Below are positions 9,147 through 17,921 of a stretch of 64,000 bases of DNA, in pieces. Below the pieces are notes generated by a model. The model had not been told where the DNA came from. It saw only the letters and a program-made list of their open reading frames with translations, and made no database searches. Source of the DNA: Fusibacter sp963666805 (lineage in GTDB: Bacteria > Bacillota > Clostridia > Peptostreptococcales > Acidaminobacteraceae); assembly GCA_963666805.2 (NCBI GenBank), contig CAXXWR010000003.1, positions 434,001 through 498,000 on the forward strand, written 5' to 3'. The position numbers and the translations under genes are program-made. Position 1 is the stretch's first letter; each line of letters begins with the position of its first letter.

Positions 9147-10280
9147 TCATTTTCCTGATACATAAGGAATCGGATCAACATAATCGCCATTAATTCTTAC
9201 TTCAAAATGTAAGTGAGGTCCTGTTGAGAATCCTGTACTCCCTGATTTCGTAATTGGATCACCTTTTTTAACGACATCTCCTACTTTGACCAATAATTTA
9301 TTATTATGCCCATAAAGCGTTGAATAACCACCACCATGGTCTATGATAACAGCCTTGCCGTAACCACCGTACCAATCTGCGTAAATGACAGTCCCTGATT
9401 GAGCTGCAACAATTGTTGTATTAAGAGGAACGCCAATGTCTACGCCCGTATGCATTGTCACTACTTTAGTGATAGGATGTACCCTTTCACCAAAAGGCGA
9501 TGTAATTGTCGTGTGACCTGGTGCAGGCCACTGCATCTCTCCACCTACATAGGTTTCAGAGACTTCTAGATTTTTAATGACTGTCGTCAATTGATCAGCC
9601 TCACTGGTCATTTGATTTTCTGCTTCAGCAAGAGCAGCTTCATCATTCTTAAGTTCTTCCTTATAAGCCACTAGTTTTTCAAGTTCAGCCTTTAAAGTGT
9701 CTTGCTTAGCTGCTTTTTCAGTCGTTAAAGTTTCCAGTTCAACTTTTACCTTCTCAAGATTTGCTTTTTTATTAGCAATATCGTCTCTTTGCTCTTTTAA
9801 TGATATCAGCAAATTTTGATCATGCAAGAGTATTTTTTGAACCATATCAATTCGACTTAGTAAATCTGAAAAATCTTCTGCTCCAAAAAGGACTTCAAGA
9901 TAACCGATTGAACCTGTTTTATACATCACTCTCAACCGTTCATCGAGCAATTCATTTTTATCAGCAATTTTTACCTTTGCCTCTTCAAGTTGCACAGTTT
10001 TCTCATCAATTTCAGTTTTTGTTGTATCAATCTGACCTTCAAGTTCAGTAATCTCATCTTCAAGCGCATGAATATTGGTATTCACCGATTGAATTTGAGA
10101 ATTGGTTTTATGCTGTAAATTTTGATTGTTTTCAATATCATCATTTAATGCTTCAATTTTGGCTTTGAGGGCATCAAGTTCTCTTTGTCTTTTCTTTAAT
10201 TCATCATTGTTCGCCCAAGAAAACGAGCTGGCAACTATTACAAGAACTAAAAACAGAATACTGATTTGTTTTTTCTTCAT
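9147..10280 (-). CDS. EnvC-like coiled-coil M23 peptidase, FtsEX-linked
   Basis: Secreted cell-wall hydrolase or hydrolase activator, 377 residues. Signal peptide at residues 1-23 (ending ASSFSWAN), a long coiled coil (about 25-240, LKKRQRELDALKAKIEALN and similar heptads), then a LytM/M23 domain (about 265-372). The zinc ligands look intact: HTGVDIG and the GPHLHFEVR motif, plus the upstream HPITK segment, so unlike E. coli EnvC it may be catalytically active. It lies directly downstream of ftsX, and the FtsEX complex is known to work coiled-coil hydrolases of this type through ATP hydrolysis. Either peptidase or activator is possible. Confidence 0.92.
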   Translation of the reverse strand: MKKKQISILFLVLVIVASSFSWANNDELKKRQRELDALKAKIEALNDDIENNQNLQHKTNSQIQSVNTNIHALEDEITELEGQIDTTKTEIDEKTVQLEEAKVKIADKNELLDERLRVMYKTGSIGYLEVLFGAEDFSDLLSRIDMVQKILLHDQNLLISLKEQRDDIANKKANLEKVKVELETLTTEKAAKQDTLKAELEKLVAYKEELKNDEAALAEAENQMTSEADQLTTVIKNLEVSETYVGGEMQWPAPGHTTITSPFGERVHPITKVVTMHTGVDIGVPLNTTIVAAQSGTVIYADWYGGYGKAVIIDHGGGYSTLYGHNNKLLVKVGDVVKKGDPITKSGSTGFSTGPHLHFEVRINGDYVDPIPYVSGK

Positions 10281-10297
10281 ATCTTGCCTGCCTTTCT

Positions 10298-11191
10298 TTA
10301 AACGTTAAGATATTTACGCATTGACCAAATGCTTCCAAGCGAACCAATTCCCGCACCGATAACAACAAATAGGAACACCAAATCAGGCATTACCACTTCA
10401 GGCTTAACCACATAAGCGGCAATAATCATATAAAAATCTGACGTAAATGTCTGATAAACATAGTCATAACCATAATTGAGAACCAACGTTGAAATACCTG
10501 CACCAACGAGCCCCAAAATTGTCCCTTCTATTAAAAACGGCCAACGAATAAACCAGTTTGTCGCTCCCACATATTTCATAATATTGATTTCTCTTTTACG
10601 GGTATTAACCGCTAACTTAATTGTATTATTGATAATAAATACTGAAATAGCAATCAGGATAAAAATAATCACCATGCCTGCTTTACGAATCATATCTGTC
10701 ACCGCGATGAGTTTTGTAACCACATCTTGATAAGACTTCACTTCTTCTATTCCACTAAGGGGCGCCATCGCCGTTAAAACAGATTCAGAATAGCTTAAGT
10801 CAGATAAATAGACAACAAATGAATTAGGCAATGGGTTTTCTTCAAGTCCTTCTAACAAATAAGCGTTGTCTTTCCATGACGCTTTCATATTTTCTAAAGC
10901 ATCTGAACGACTCTCATACTTGACATTTTCAACCCCTTCAATACTCTGAATTTCATCTTGAAGGCTTTCCCTTCCTTCTGATGACAAGTCATCCTTGAGG
11001 TAAACTTGAATAGAATTGAACTGGTCTTTTGCAGATTGTGACATTTCATTGATATTAATAATTAAAGCAAAAATAATTCCTAAAATAATAAGTGTTGCAG
11101 CAACTGATGTAATAGATGCTACACTCATCATTCGATTCCGCCATAGTCCTTTAATGGCTTCTTTTAATGTGAAAATGGGTTTAATCGTCAT
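10298..11191 (-). CDS. ftsX: Cell-division ABC transporter-like permease FtsX
   Basis: Membrane partner of FtsE; transmits ATP-driven movement to extracellular wall hydrolases rather than transporting a substrate. About 297 residues with the FtsX layout: an N-terminal cytoplasmic stretch (LKEAIKGLWRNRMMS), TM1, an extracellular domain of about 110 residues, and three C-terminal TM helices with NTIKLAVNTRKREINIMKYVGA before the last ones. ATG 11191 is preferred over 11197: GGAG lies 9 bases before the former but only 3 before the latter. It overlaps the end of ftsE by 11 bases, so the two are translationally coupled. Confidence 0.95.
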   Translation of the reverse strand: MTIKPIFTLKEAIKGLWRNRMMSVASITSVAATLIILGIIFALIININEMSQSAKDQFNSIQVYLKDDLSSEGRESLQDEIQSIEGVENVKYESRSDALENMKASWKDNAYLLEGLEENPLPNSFVVYLSDLSYSESVLTAMAPLSGIEEVKSYQDVVTKLIAVTDMIRKAGMVIIFILIAISVFIINNTIKLAVNTRKREINIMKYVGATNWFIRWPFLIEGTILGLVGAGISTLVLNYGYDYVYQTFTSDFYMIIAAYVVKPEVVMPDLVFLFVVIGAGIGSLGSIWSMRKYLNV

Positions 11192-11867
11192 AGCCATATA
11201 CTCCTATTTTATCATCTCTTGCAACTACACCTTTTTCTAAAGCAATCACGCGTTTACGCATGGTATTAACAATTTCTCGGTCATGCGTTGCCATCAAAAT
11301 GGTTGTTCCTCTTCTATTAATAGTCCTTAAAATTTTCATAATTTCCCAAGAAGTCTCCGGATCAAGATTTCCTGTTGGCTCATCAGCAATTAAAATAGGT
11401 GGATTATTAATCATCGCCCTTGCTATTGACACCCTTTGTTGTTCACCACCTGATAACTGGTTAGGGTACATTTCACCTTTTCCTGTCAGACCAACCAATG
11501 CTAAAATCATCGGCACTTGTTTTCTAATGTTTCTCTGAGGCGTTCCTAAGATTTCCATTGCAAAAGCAATATTTTCATAAACCGTACTGTTGTTAAGCAA
11601 TCTAAAATCTTGAAAAACAACACCTACCTTACGGCGTAATATAGGCACACTTCTGCGATGTAAACGGTTTACTTCAATATCGTCTACCCAAACCTTTCCA
11701 GTTGTGGCTTTCACTTCTTTGAGAATCGCTTTAATAAAAGTCGACTTCCCTGCGCCACTTGGTCCTACTAAAAAAACAAATTCACCTTTTTCTATTTTCA
11801 AATTGACATTATTCAATGCCATGACACCATTATCATATTTCTTGGATACATTTATAAATTCTATCAT
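11181..11867 (-). CDS. ftsE: Cell-division ATP-binding protein FtsE
   Basis: ABC ATPase of the FtsEX complex, 228 residues. Walker A GPSGAGKST near residue 35, Q-loop VFQDFRLL, signature LSGGEQQRVSIARA, Walker B ILIADEPTGNLD, and switch histidine MATHDRE are all present. The D-loop text DEPTGNLDPETSWEIM is typical for FtsE. It is the first gene of the ftsE-ftsX-M23-S41-small membrane protein operon. A TATAAT hexamer at 11910-11915 (minus strand) about 45 bases upstream is a likely -10, with a poor -35. Confidence 0.97.
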   Translation of the reverse strand: MIEFINVSKKYDNGVMALNNVNLKIEKGEFVFLVGPSGAGKSTFIKAILKEVKATTGKVWVDDIEVNRLHRRSVPILRRKVGVVFQDFRLLNNSTVYENIAFAMEILGTPQRNIRKQVPMILALVGLTGKGEMYPNQLSGGEQQRVSIARAMINNPPILIADEPTGNLDPETSWEIMKILRTINRRGTTILMATHDREIVNTMRKRVIALEKGVVARDDKIGVYGYDD

Positions 11868-11976
11868 AATAACTTTATACTCCTTACCCTATACATGCTC
11901 TACCCTTATATTATACCTGTATTTGACGGTATTTTCATAGTGAAATTATTAAATTTATGTTTCACCTTTTCAAAAC

Positions 11977-12014
11977 TAAAAAAACCTCTAAGTCTAAATA
12001 TAAACTTAGAGGTT
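11977..12014 (-). terminator. Intrinsic terminator after the Lon-like protease gene
   Basis: Eleven-base-pair perfect stem (AACCTCTAAGT / ACTTAGAGGTT) with a 10-base loop; on the minus strand it is followed by seven T. Confidence 0.9.
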
Positions 12015-12049
12015 AAAAGTATCAACATCTGTAGGAAAGTAAGTTAGGC

Positions 12050-14497
12050 TTACTTCCCCTCTGATGTCTCAGTCTCTTTTTTATTTTTTGAAGCGTCCCT
12101 TTTAGGCTTTGGTGCGGTTTCAGCTAATTTTTTAAGTCTTTGATCCACTAAAGCGTAAATAGAACCTCTTTCAAACTTGCCATTTTTTTGACGTTTTCCA
12201 GCCTTTTTATTCATGAGTATTTCAATACCATGATCTACATGATCAATTGCCCAAATAGAAAATTCTCCTTTTCGAACTGATGTGACGACTTCATCACTTA
12301 ACATGAGATTGTTGATATTTTGCATTGGAATAATTACACCCTGATTGCCTGTAAACCCTTTAATTTGGCAAACGCGATAGAATCCTTCAATTTTCTCATT
12401 GACTCCACCTATCGGTTGAATATGTCCCCGTTGATTAATGGAACCTGTCACGGCAATTCCTTGATTAATCGGCACACCCGACAAGTCTGACAATAAAGCA
12501 TAAAGTTCAGTGCTTGAAGCACTATCGCCATCGACACCGCTGTAGAGTTGTTCAAAAACAATACTCGCTGTAAGTGCCAAAGGCTTATCCTGTGCAAACA
12601 TTTTACCCAAATAGCCTGTTAATATCATAACGCCTTTATCATGAATTTTACCACTGGTTCTCGCTTCGCGCTCAATATTAATAATGCCTTGTCTACCTTG
12701 ATAAGTTGATACTGTAATTTTAGAAGGTTTACCGAAACTGTTTTGTCCTGACCCAACTACTGCAAGACCGTTAATTTCACCGATTCTATACCCTTCAACT
12801 TCAATTAAATAAGTCCCATCTTCAAAGAGTTTCATCACTCTCTTTTCATATTTATTGACACGTTTCTTGCGTTCTTCTAATGCCTTTTTAACATCTTCCG
12901 AGTCAACAATTGACCGTTTATAATACCTTGACCACGCATCCGCTTCAATGATAACATCTCCAATTGTTTTTAAATGAGCTGTCAATTTATTTTGGTCATC
13001 TGCCACTCGTGTTGCATATTCTACCAAAGTGGCCACTGCTTCCTTGGTAAAGTGTTGTAAGTGATCCATTTGACATTTGGTTGATACAAATCTTGCAAAC
13101 TGTGTTAAATGAACATCTGTACGATCTAATTCTTCTTCTAAATCCGCCATTATCTTAAACAGTTTTAAAAATTCTTCATCATAGGCACTTAGCATAGAGT
13201 AAGTGTAATAGTCTCCTATAATAATGACTTTAAGATCTATAGGAATCGGTTCAGGTACAATCGTTTGCGAGACCAAAGCACCTGAAGCTGCTATCCGGCT
13301 ATCAATGGCAACGGCTTCATCCAAAAGCGAGCGTTTTAAGCTTTTAAAAGCCATAGGATTGGATAAAATATCCTTTGCCAATAAAATCAAATATCCGCCA
13401 TTAGCTTTGTGAAGTGCCCCTGGTTTAATCATTGTATAATCTGTTTTCATCACACCCATTTCATTTCTAAATTCAATACTTCCCGCTAAGTTAAAATAGG
13501 TTGGATTGGATTCAAAAACCACTGGTGCTCTATTGAGATCAGAATTATCAATAAAAAGATTGATCTTATAACGTTCAAAAAAAGCATCTGGATTTTGATT
13601 TGCCATGGCAAAAGCGGCAAAAGGATTATTTTCTTCTGGTTCTTTTGTATCTTTTTTAAACTCATCTAAATGCGTCACAATATCTTCTTCAAGCATTTCT
13701 AAATAACGTTTAATATCTTCATTTAATTTATATTTTTCACGCACTGAATCCAAATGAAATTTAACCAAATGTCTCACCATTTGCTCATCAAGTGCCTTAA
13801 GTTTATTTCTTAAATTCTCCTCTTCCATTCTCAAACGGTTAAAGAAGTCTATCGTTTCTAAATTAAGACGCTGAGAATTATTACTGATTTGATCAAACTC
13901 TTCTTTGGTCAAAGCATTATAGGATTCTTCATTTAAGGGTTCTCCATCCTTCATAGGAATACTGGCTATTCCTTTTTCTGTTAATGAAAACATAAAGCCA
14001 TAGTCCTTACCAATTTCATTGAGATGTTCTACAATGTTGTTGGAATGTACATTATATTCTTCAAAAAGCTTTTGTCTTGCATTTTCATAATCTCGACTTG
14101 AAAAAATCTCCATAATACCTTTTCTTAAAAATCGGATAGACCGATCCACGTATTTAATAAACGTTTTTCCTTGTCCATTTTCCACTTGAATGGCAAGTGG
14201 GTGATAGGTATCTTTGAAATTATTAACATATAACCAATCAGAAGGAGGTGACATCTTAATCGCTTGTTCTTCTGCTAACCGATTAACAAAGCTATTTCGA
14301 CCGGTTCCCCATTGACCAGACACATAGATATTATAACCCTTTTGTTTGACATTAAGACCAAATTGCAAGGCTTCTTTTGCACGTTTTTGGCCAATAATCC
14401 CACGCATAGGAGCGAGTTCTTCAGTTGTTTCAAATTTAAAGTAATCCGGCATACACCGATTAATCAGTTGTTCTGGTTTTAGTTTTAAATGGTCCAT
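12050..14497 (-). CDS. Lon-like ATP-dependent protease (LonB/AAA_32 type)
   Basis: An 815-residue AAA+ protease of the Lon-related family, distinct from classical LonA. The N-terminal half has a Walker A-like segment (GQWGTGRNSF, near residues 61-70), a long helical insertion rich in charged residues (about 160-330), and a Walker B-like region (ANGGYLILLAKDIL). The C-terminal Lon proteolytic domain has the catalytic serine in GVDGDSASS and the lysine in GGVNEKIEGFY. Members degrade cytosolic proteins; the substrate here is unknown. Monocistronic: good GAGGAGG site before the ATG, its own terminator downstream. The Walker A lacks the canonical GKT, having GRN at that point, which is seen in this family but deserves checking. 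Confidence 0.92.
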   Translation of the reverse strand: MDHLKLKPEQLINRCMPDYFKFETTEELAPMRGIIGQKRAKEALQFGLNVKQKGYNIYVSGQWGTGRNSFVNRLAEEQAIKMSPPSDWLYVNNFKDTYHPLAIQVENGQGKTFIKYVDRSIRFLRKGIMEIFSSRDYENARQKLFEEYNVHSNNIVEHLNEIGKDYGFMFSLTEKGIASIPMKDGEPLNEESYNALTKEEFDQISNNSQRLNLETIDFFNRLRMEEENLRNKLKALDEQMVRHLVKFHLDSVREKYKLNEDIKRYLEMLEEDIVTHLDEFKKDTKEPEENNPFAAFAMANQNPDAFFERYKINLFIDNSDLNRAPVVFESNPTYFNLAGSIEFRNEMGVMKTDYTMIKPGALHKANGGYLILLAKDILSNPMAFKSLKRSLLDEAVAIDSRIAASGALVSQTIVPEPIPIDLKVIIIGDYYTYSMLSAYDEEFLKLFKIMADLEEELDRTDVHLTQFARFVSTKCQMDHLQHFTKEAVATLVEYATRVADDQNKLTAHLKTIGDVIIEADAWSRYYKRSIVDSEDVKKALEERKKRVNKYEKRVMKLFEDGTYLIEVEGYRIGEINGLAVVGSGQNSFGKPSKITVSTYQGRQGIINIEREARTSGKIHDKGVMILTGYLGKMFAQDKPLALTASIVFEQLYSGVDGDSASSTELYALLSDLSGVPINQGIAVTGSINQRGHIQPIGGVNEKIEGFYRVCQIKGFTGNQGVIIPMQNINNLMLSDEVVTSVRKGEFSIWAIDHVDHGIEILMNKKAGKRQKNGKFERGSIYALVDQRLKKLAETAPKPKRDASKNKKETETSEGK

Positions 14498-14654
14498 AAA
14501 AACCTCCTCTGTGACTATTAATTATTTCTTTAGTAATAAATATTATGTACACAGATTAGATACCCTTTTTAAAGCCTCTCATTCACGCATTTTATGATTT
14601 TACAAAATTAGACTTATGCTTTAGCGTTTTTCAACATAGATATGCCCTTGCCCA

Positions 14655-14691
14655 AATAAAAAAACTAGCAGAACGCTTATACGTCTGCTAG
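14655..14691 (-). terminator. Terminator after the S1-domain protein gene
   Basis: Perfect eight-base-pair stem CTAGCAGA / TCTGCTAG with an 11-base loop, flanked by A7 on the left and T5 on the right, so it can act in both directions; the minus-strand reading has the longer T run. Confidence 0.85.
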
Positions 14692-14722
14692 CTTTTTAAA
14701 TAGGTCATGAGAAATCATCCTA

Positions 14723-15874
14723 TTAGAATTTTAAATTCTTAAGTTTGTCACCAAATAAATCGCTTAAGGTTGATGCTGAAGCTTCTTCTTCCTCATAAGG
14801 TTCATACGATTCTTCATCAACTTCAACCACTGCTTTTCTGCTTAAAGAAAGGCGTTTTTCCTCTTGATTAATTGAGAGAATCATCACTTCAATTTCATCA
14901 CCTTCACTAACCACTTCTTGAGGTGAGCCCACATGTTCAGTCGATAATTCTGAAATATGAACTAAGCCTTCTAATCCTTCTTCTAAAGCAACAAAAGCAC
15001 CAAAAGTTGTCACTCTCACAACAGTTCCCCATACAATATCGTCTACATGATAATTTTCTTCAACATGATCCCATGGGTTTTCTTGAACATTAGCAAGTTT
15101 CAAACCAATACGTTCTTTTTCACGGTCAATATTGGTAACAATCACATCAACAACGTCACCAACCGTTACTACTTCTGAAGGATGTTTAACCCGTCTCCAC
15201 GACATTTGTGAAATGTGGATTAAACCATCTACACCGCCTAAATCAACAAATGCACCATATTTTGCTAGGCTGACTACTTTACCAGATAATTGATCGCCTA
15301 CACTTAATTGAGTCATCATATCTTGACGTTTTCTTTCAAGTTCAGCTTGTTCTATTACTTTTCTTGAAGCAACTACCTTTTTCTTTTCTTGGTCATATTC
15401 TATCAGAACGACTTCTAATTGTTGTCCAACATAATCTGAAAGATTTTCAACATATTGTGCTGAAAGATGCGACCCTGGAATAAAAATGCGTGCTGTTTTA
15501 TAATCAGCTACAACACCACCTTTTACAGCTTCTTTAATTTTCACTGTAAAATGGGTATTGTTAGCCATATAGCCTGCTAGTTCATCCCAAACCATGATGC
15601 CTTCAGCTTTTCTTAAAGACAATAGAACATTCCCTTCGCCATCATTCACTTTCATAACATATACCTTAACCGTATCCCCTTCTGAGAAAGGTGATGTATT
15701 GGCATTTTCAATTTCTTCCTTAGGAATAATCCCATCTGACATATAATTGATGTTTACAATTACTTCATCATCAGTCACTGAAAGGACTTTCCCTTCAACA
15801 ACATCACCCGCTCTAAGATCATCAACATCCTTGTATTCTGACATTAATTCTTCCATTGACATATTATCACTCAT
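14723..15874 (-). CDS. Four-S1-domain RNA-binding protein, ribosomal protein S1 homologue
   Basis: A 383-residue protein with four tandem S1 (OB-fold) domains at about residues 17-82, 100-170, 186-252 and 270-340; the third and fourth are the best conserved (GKVVSLAKYGAFVDLGGVDGLIHISQM and GTVVRVTTFGAFVALEEGLEGLVHISEL split by a loop). It corresponds to the short S1-like RpsA/YpfD proteins of Firmicutes, which bind mRNA and may help translation of some messages. ATG 15874 is chosen: AGGTGA lies 5 bases before it, whereas a GTG at 15883 has no site. A perfect palindrome in the leader and a good terminator flank it. Confidence 0.9.
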   Translation of the reverse strand: MSDNMSMEELMSEYKDVDDLRAGDVVEGKVLSVTDDEVIVNINYMSDGIIPKEEIENANTSPFSEGDTVKVYVMKVNDGEGNVLLSLRKAEGIMVWDELAGYMANNTHFTVKIKEAVKGGVVADYKTARIFIPGSHLSAQYVENLSDYVGQQLEVVLIEYDQEKKKVVASRKVIEQAELERKRQDMMTQLSVGDQLSGKVVSLAKYGAFVDLGGVDGLIHISQMSWRRVKHPSEVVTVGDVVDVIVTNIDREKERIGLKLANVQENPWDHVEENYHVDDIVWGTVVRVTTFGAFVALEEGLEGLVHISELSTEHVGSPQEVVSEGDEIEVMILSINQEEKRLSLSRKAVVEVDEESYEPYEEEEASASTLSDLFGDKLKNLKF

Positions 15875-15888
15875 TTTAATCACCTATG

Positions 15889-15904
15889 ATATGTTTAAAC
15901 ATAT
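15889..15904. repeat. 16-bp perfect palindrome in the S1-protein gene leader
   Basis: ATATGTTTAAACATAT is its own reverse complement. It lies 15 bases upstream of the ATG of the S1-domain gene, over an AGGAGAAT sequence. It could be an operator or only AT-rich chance. Confidence 0.5.
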
Positions 15905-15989
15905 TCTCCTTTCAACATTTTCACCTATAATACTAAAACAAATTGGCGTGAACTTCAAGTCATCTTCTGTGAATTCCTTCTCCATCTAT

Positions 15990-16034
15990 ATAAAAAAGTC
16001 AGTTCCTTTCAAAATTTAAAAGCAAACTGACTTT
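15990..16034 (-). terminator. Intrinsic terminator of the wall-polymer gene cluster
   Basis: Ten-base-pair perfect stem (AAAGTCAGTT / AACTGACTTT) with a 20-base loop, followed on the minus strand by T6. It ends the DUF5693-csaB-tagA transcript. Confidence 0.85.
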
Positions 16035-16075
16035 GGATGTCTTTGTTCAGAAAGCGGAGACCAATTTTCCACAAT

Positions 16076-16825
16076 CTATTTTTGAGGTGAAGGTTTACTA
16101 AAAATAACTTTCAATAAGAACTTTGGCAACACGAGCATACGACCAAATCTTGAGGGTTCTTTTACGAGGCGATACAGCCACTCAAGTCCTAATTTTCTCA
16201 TAATGAGAGGTGCCCTTTTTGCCACGCCTGCATAAACATCGACAGCTCCCCCAACTCCCATTGCCACTTTTACATTGAGAAATTTTTGGTGTTTTTCAAT
16301 CCATTTTTCTTGTTTAGGTGCACCTAAAGCGACAAATAGGACATCCGGTTTTTCTTCGTTGATTCTATCCAATATTTTAAGTTCATCCTTTTCATCATAG
16401 TAACCATCTAAAACACCTTTAATCTTAATATTTGAAAATTTATCTTCTATATTTTGGACTGCCGTTTCAGCAACACCAGGTTTCCCTCCAAAAATAAAAA
16501 TCGAGCTTTTAGAACGATTACAGTATTCTAAAATACGTTCCATCATATCAATGCCTGTTACACGCTCTTTGAGACCTAAATGATGGATTTTAGAAGCAAT
16601 AACAATTCCAATCCCATCTGGAATAACCAAATCGCCTTTGTTTAATACTGTTTTAAACTCTGGATCATCCTGCGCTTTCATGATAATTTCTGCATTTGGT
16701 GTAAAAATCATTTTCGTTTCATCTTGACGCATATAGCCATCAAAACGCATATAAGCTTCCTCAAAATCTACTTTATCAATTTTCACACCAAAAAGCTTGG
16801 CAGTTTCTTTTCCGTTTGTACTCAT
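16076..16825 (-). CDS. WecG/TagA/CpsF family glycosyltransferase
   Basis: A 249-residue GT26-type transferase. Members add N-acetylmannosamine (or a related sugar) to a lipid-linked sugar at the inner face of the membrane, an early step of wall teichoic acid or other secondary wall polymer synthesis. Family motifs are clear: FTPNAEIIMKAQ near residues 40-52, IPDGIGIVIASK, FIFGGKPGVAE, and LFVALGAPKQEKWIEKHQ near 165-180, with the C-terminal GLEWLYRLVKEPSRFGRM. It follows csaB by 10 bases. With csaB and the DUF5693 gene it suggests synthesis of a pyruvylated wall polymer. GGAGG lies 4 bases before ATG. Confidence 0.92.
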   Translation of the reverse strand: MSTNGKETAKLFGVKIDKVDFEEAYMRFDGYMRQDETKMIFTPNAEIIMKAQDDPEFKTVLNKGDLVIPDGIGIVIASKIHHLGLKERVTGIDMMERILEYCNRSKSSIFIFGGKPGVAETAVQNIEDKFSNIKIKGVLDGYYDEKDELKILDRINEEKPDVLFVALGAPKQEKWIEKHQKFLNVKVAMGVGGAVDVYAGVAKRAPLIMRKLGLEWLYRLVKEPSRFGRMLVLPKFLLKVIFSKPSPQK

Positions 16826-16835
16826 AGAGCCTCCA

Positions 16836-17921
16836 TTACAAAATCAGATGAAACAAAGCATCATTTGCCATTAATCGCTCTTCCAACATCGCTTTGTTTT
16901 CTAAAATTAAAGCTTTTTCTTTATCATAATCTCTTTCAACTTGATGTACCGCACGATTAACTTTGGCATCATCAAAATGAAGAATATCACATACCGGTTC
17001 CTTATCCAACATTTCTAGGAAATTTTCAATTTTAGGGTCATAGCTAACACCTACAAAAGGCACTTCTGCAACCACTGAAAAAATAAGAGAATGCAGTCTT
17101 GAACCCACTAAAATATCCATGTTTTCTACCAAACTCATAAAATCTTTTGAGTGATACTTTTCCGTGACAAAGTAGACGTGCTCATCCATTTGAGTGGCAA
17201 TATCCCCTGCGATTTTAGTATCATTCTTATAATAGAAAGGGAGAAAAACCACATTATACTCTTTTGCCAAGTCATTGGCAAGCTTAACTAATTTGACTTG
17301 TCTCTCTCTTTCTCTAAAATCTTTTTGTCTGATAGCAATACCTACATTTTTACGACCCGTTTCTTTTAAGCCTATTTGTTTTAAAATACTTTGCCCCAAA
17401 GCCTTTCCTGCTTTACCCATCGCCATTACTGGATCAGCTGATAAAGTGATTTTGCTAGGGTCAACGCCAATTTCACATAATAGGTCATAGGAATTTTGAT
17501 CTCTTACCGAAACAGCCAAAACTTTATTGAGTGTTTTAGAAACGCGTTTACGGTTCTTTTCACTGTTAAGGGGGCCAATTCCATGGCTCAACAGCACGAC
17601 TCTTTTTCTAAAAAATAAACCTGCTCTAATAATAAATAAATAATAGTGGATACTTCTTGCACTGGTCACATCTTGAAGTAAACTGCCGCCACCACTAATT
17701 AGTGTATCACACATCATAATCGCCATAACCACTTTAAAAGGGTTGTGTCGATCAACGGCTTTGACATTGAACTTTTTCTGTGTCTCTTCAGGATTATTCG
17801 ATAAAACAGTAATATCAACCTCTGGATCTTCGGAGCGTAATTTTTCTGTTAAAGTTAAAAGAATCGCTTCGTCTCCGATATTATGAAAACCGTAAAATCC
17901 AGACAAAACCACTTTACTCAT
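16836..17921 (-). CDS. csaB: Polysaccharide pyruvyl transferase CsaB
   Basis: A 361-residue transferase that puts ketal-linked pyruvate, from phosphoenolpyruvate, on a secondary cell-wall polysaccharide. That modification is what SLH domains of S-layer proteins bind. Motifs: N-terminal VLSGFYGFHNIGDEAILL, SGGGSLLQD, LLSHGIGPLN, and the C-terminal VGSRLHSLIFS. ATG 17921 is chosen over a further-upstream in-frame start at 17975: GGAG lies 8 bases before it and the protein then begins with the conserved strand. It overlaps the end of the DUF5693 gene by 8 bases, so coupling is likely. Its presence predicts SLH-domain surface proteins elsewhere in the genome. Confidence 0.95.
   Translation of the reverse strand: MSKVVLSGFYGFHNIGDEAILLTLTEKLRSEDPEVDITVLSNNPEETQKKFNVKAVDRHNPFKVVMAIMMCDTLISGGGSLLQDVTSARSIHYYLFIIRAGLFFRKRVVLLSHGIGPLNSEKNRKRVSKTLNKVLAVSVRDQNSYDLLCEIGVDPSKITLSADPVMAMGKAGKALGQSILKQIGLKETGRKNVGIAIRQKDFRERERQVKLVKLANDLAKEYNVVFLPFYYKNDTKIAGDIATQMDEHVYFVTEKYHSKDFMSLVENMDILVGSRLHSLIFSVVAEVPFVGVSYDPKIENFLEMLDKEPVCDILHFDDAKVNRAVHQVERDYDKEKALILENKAMLEERLMANDALFHLIL

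Noticed and set aside
15873..15900. Eight-codon upstream reading frame (MFKHIIGD) before the S1-domain gene
   Set aside because: Its AGGAG is only three bases from the ATG and the frame is too short to judge; more likely incidental to the palindrome.
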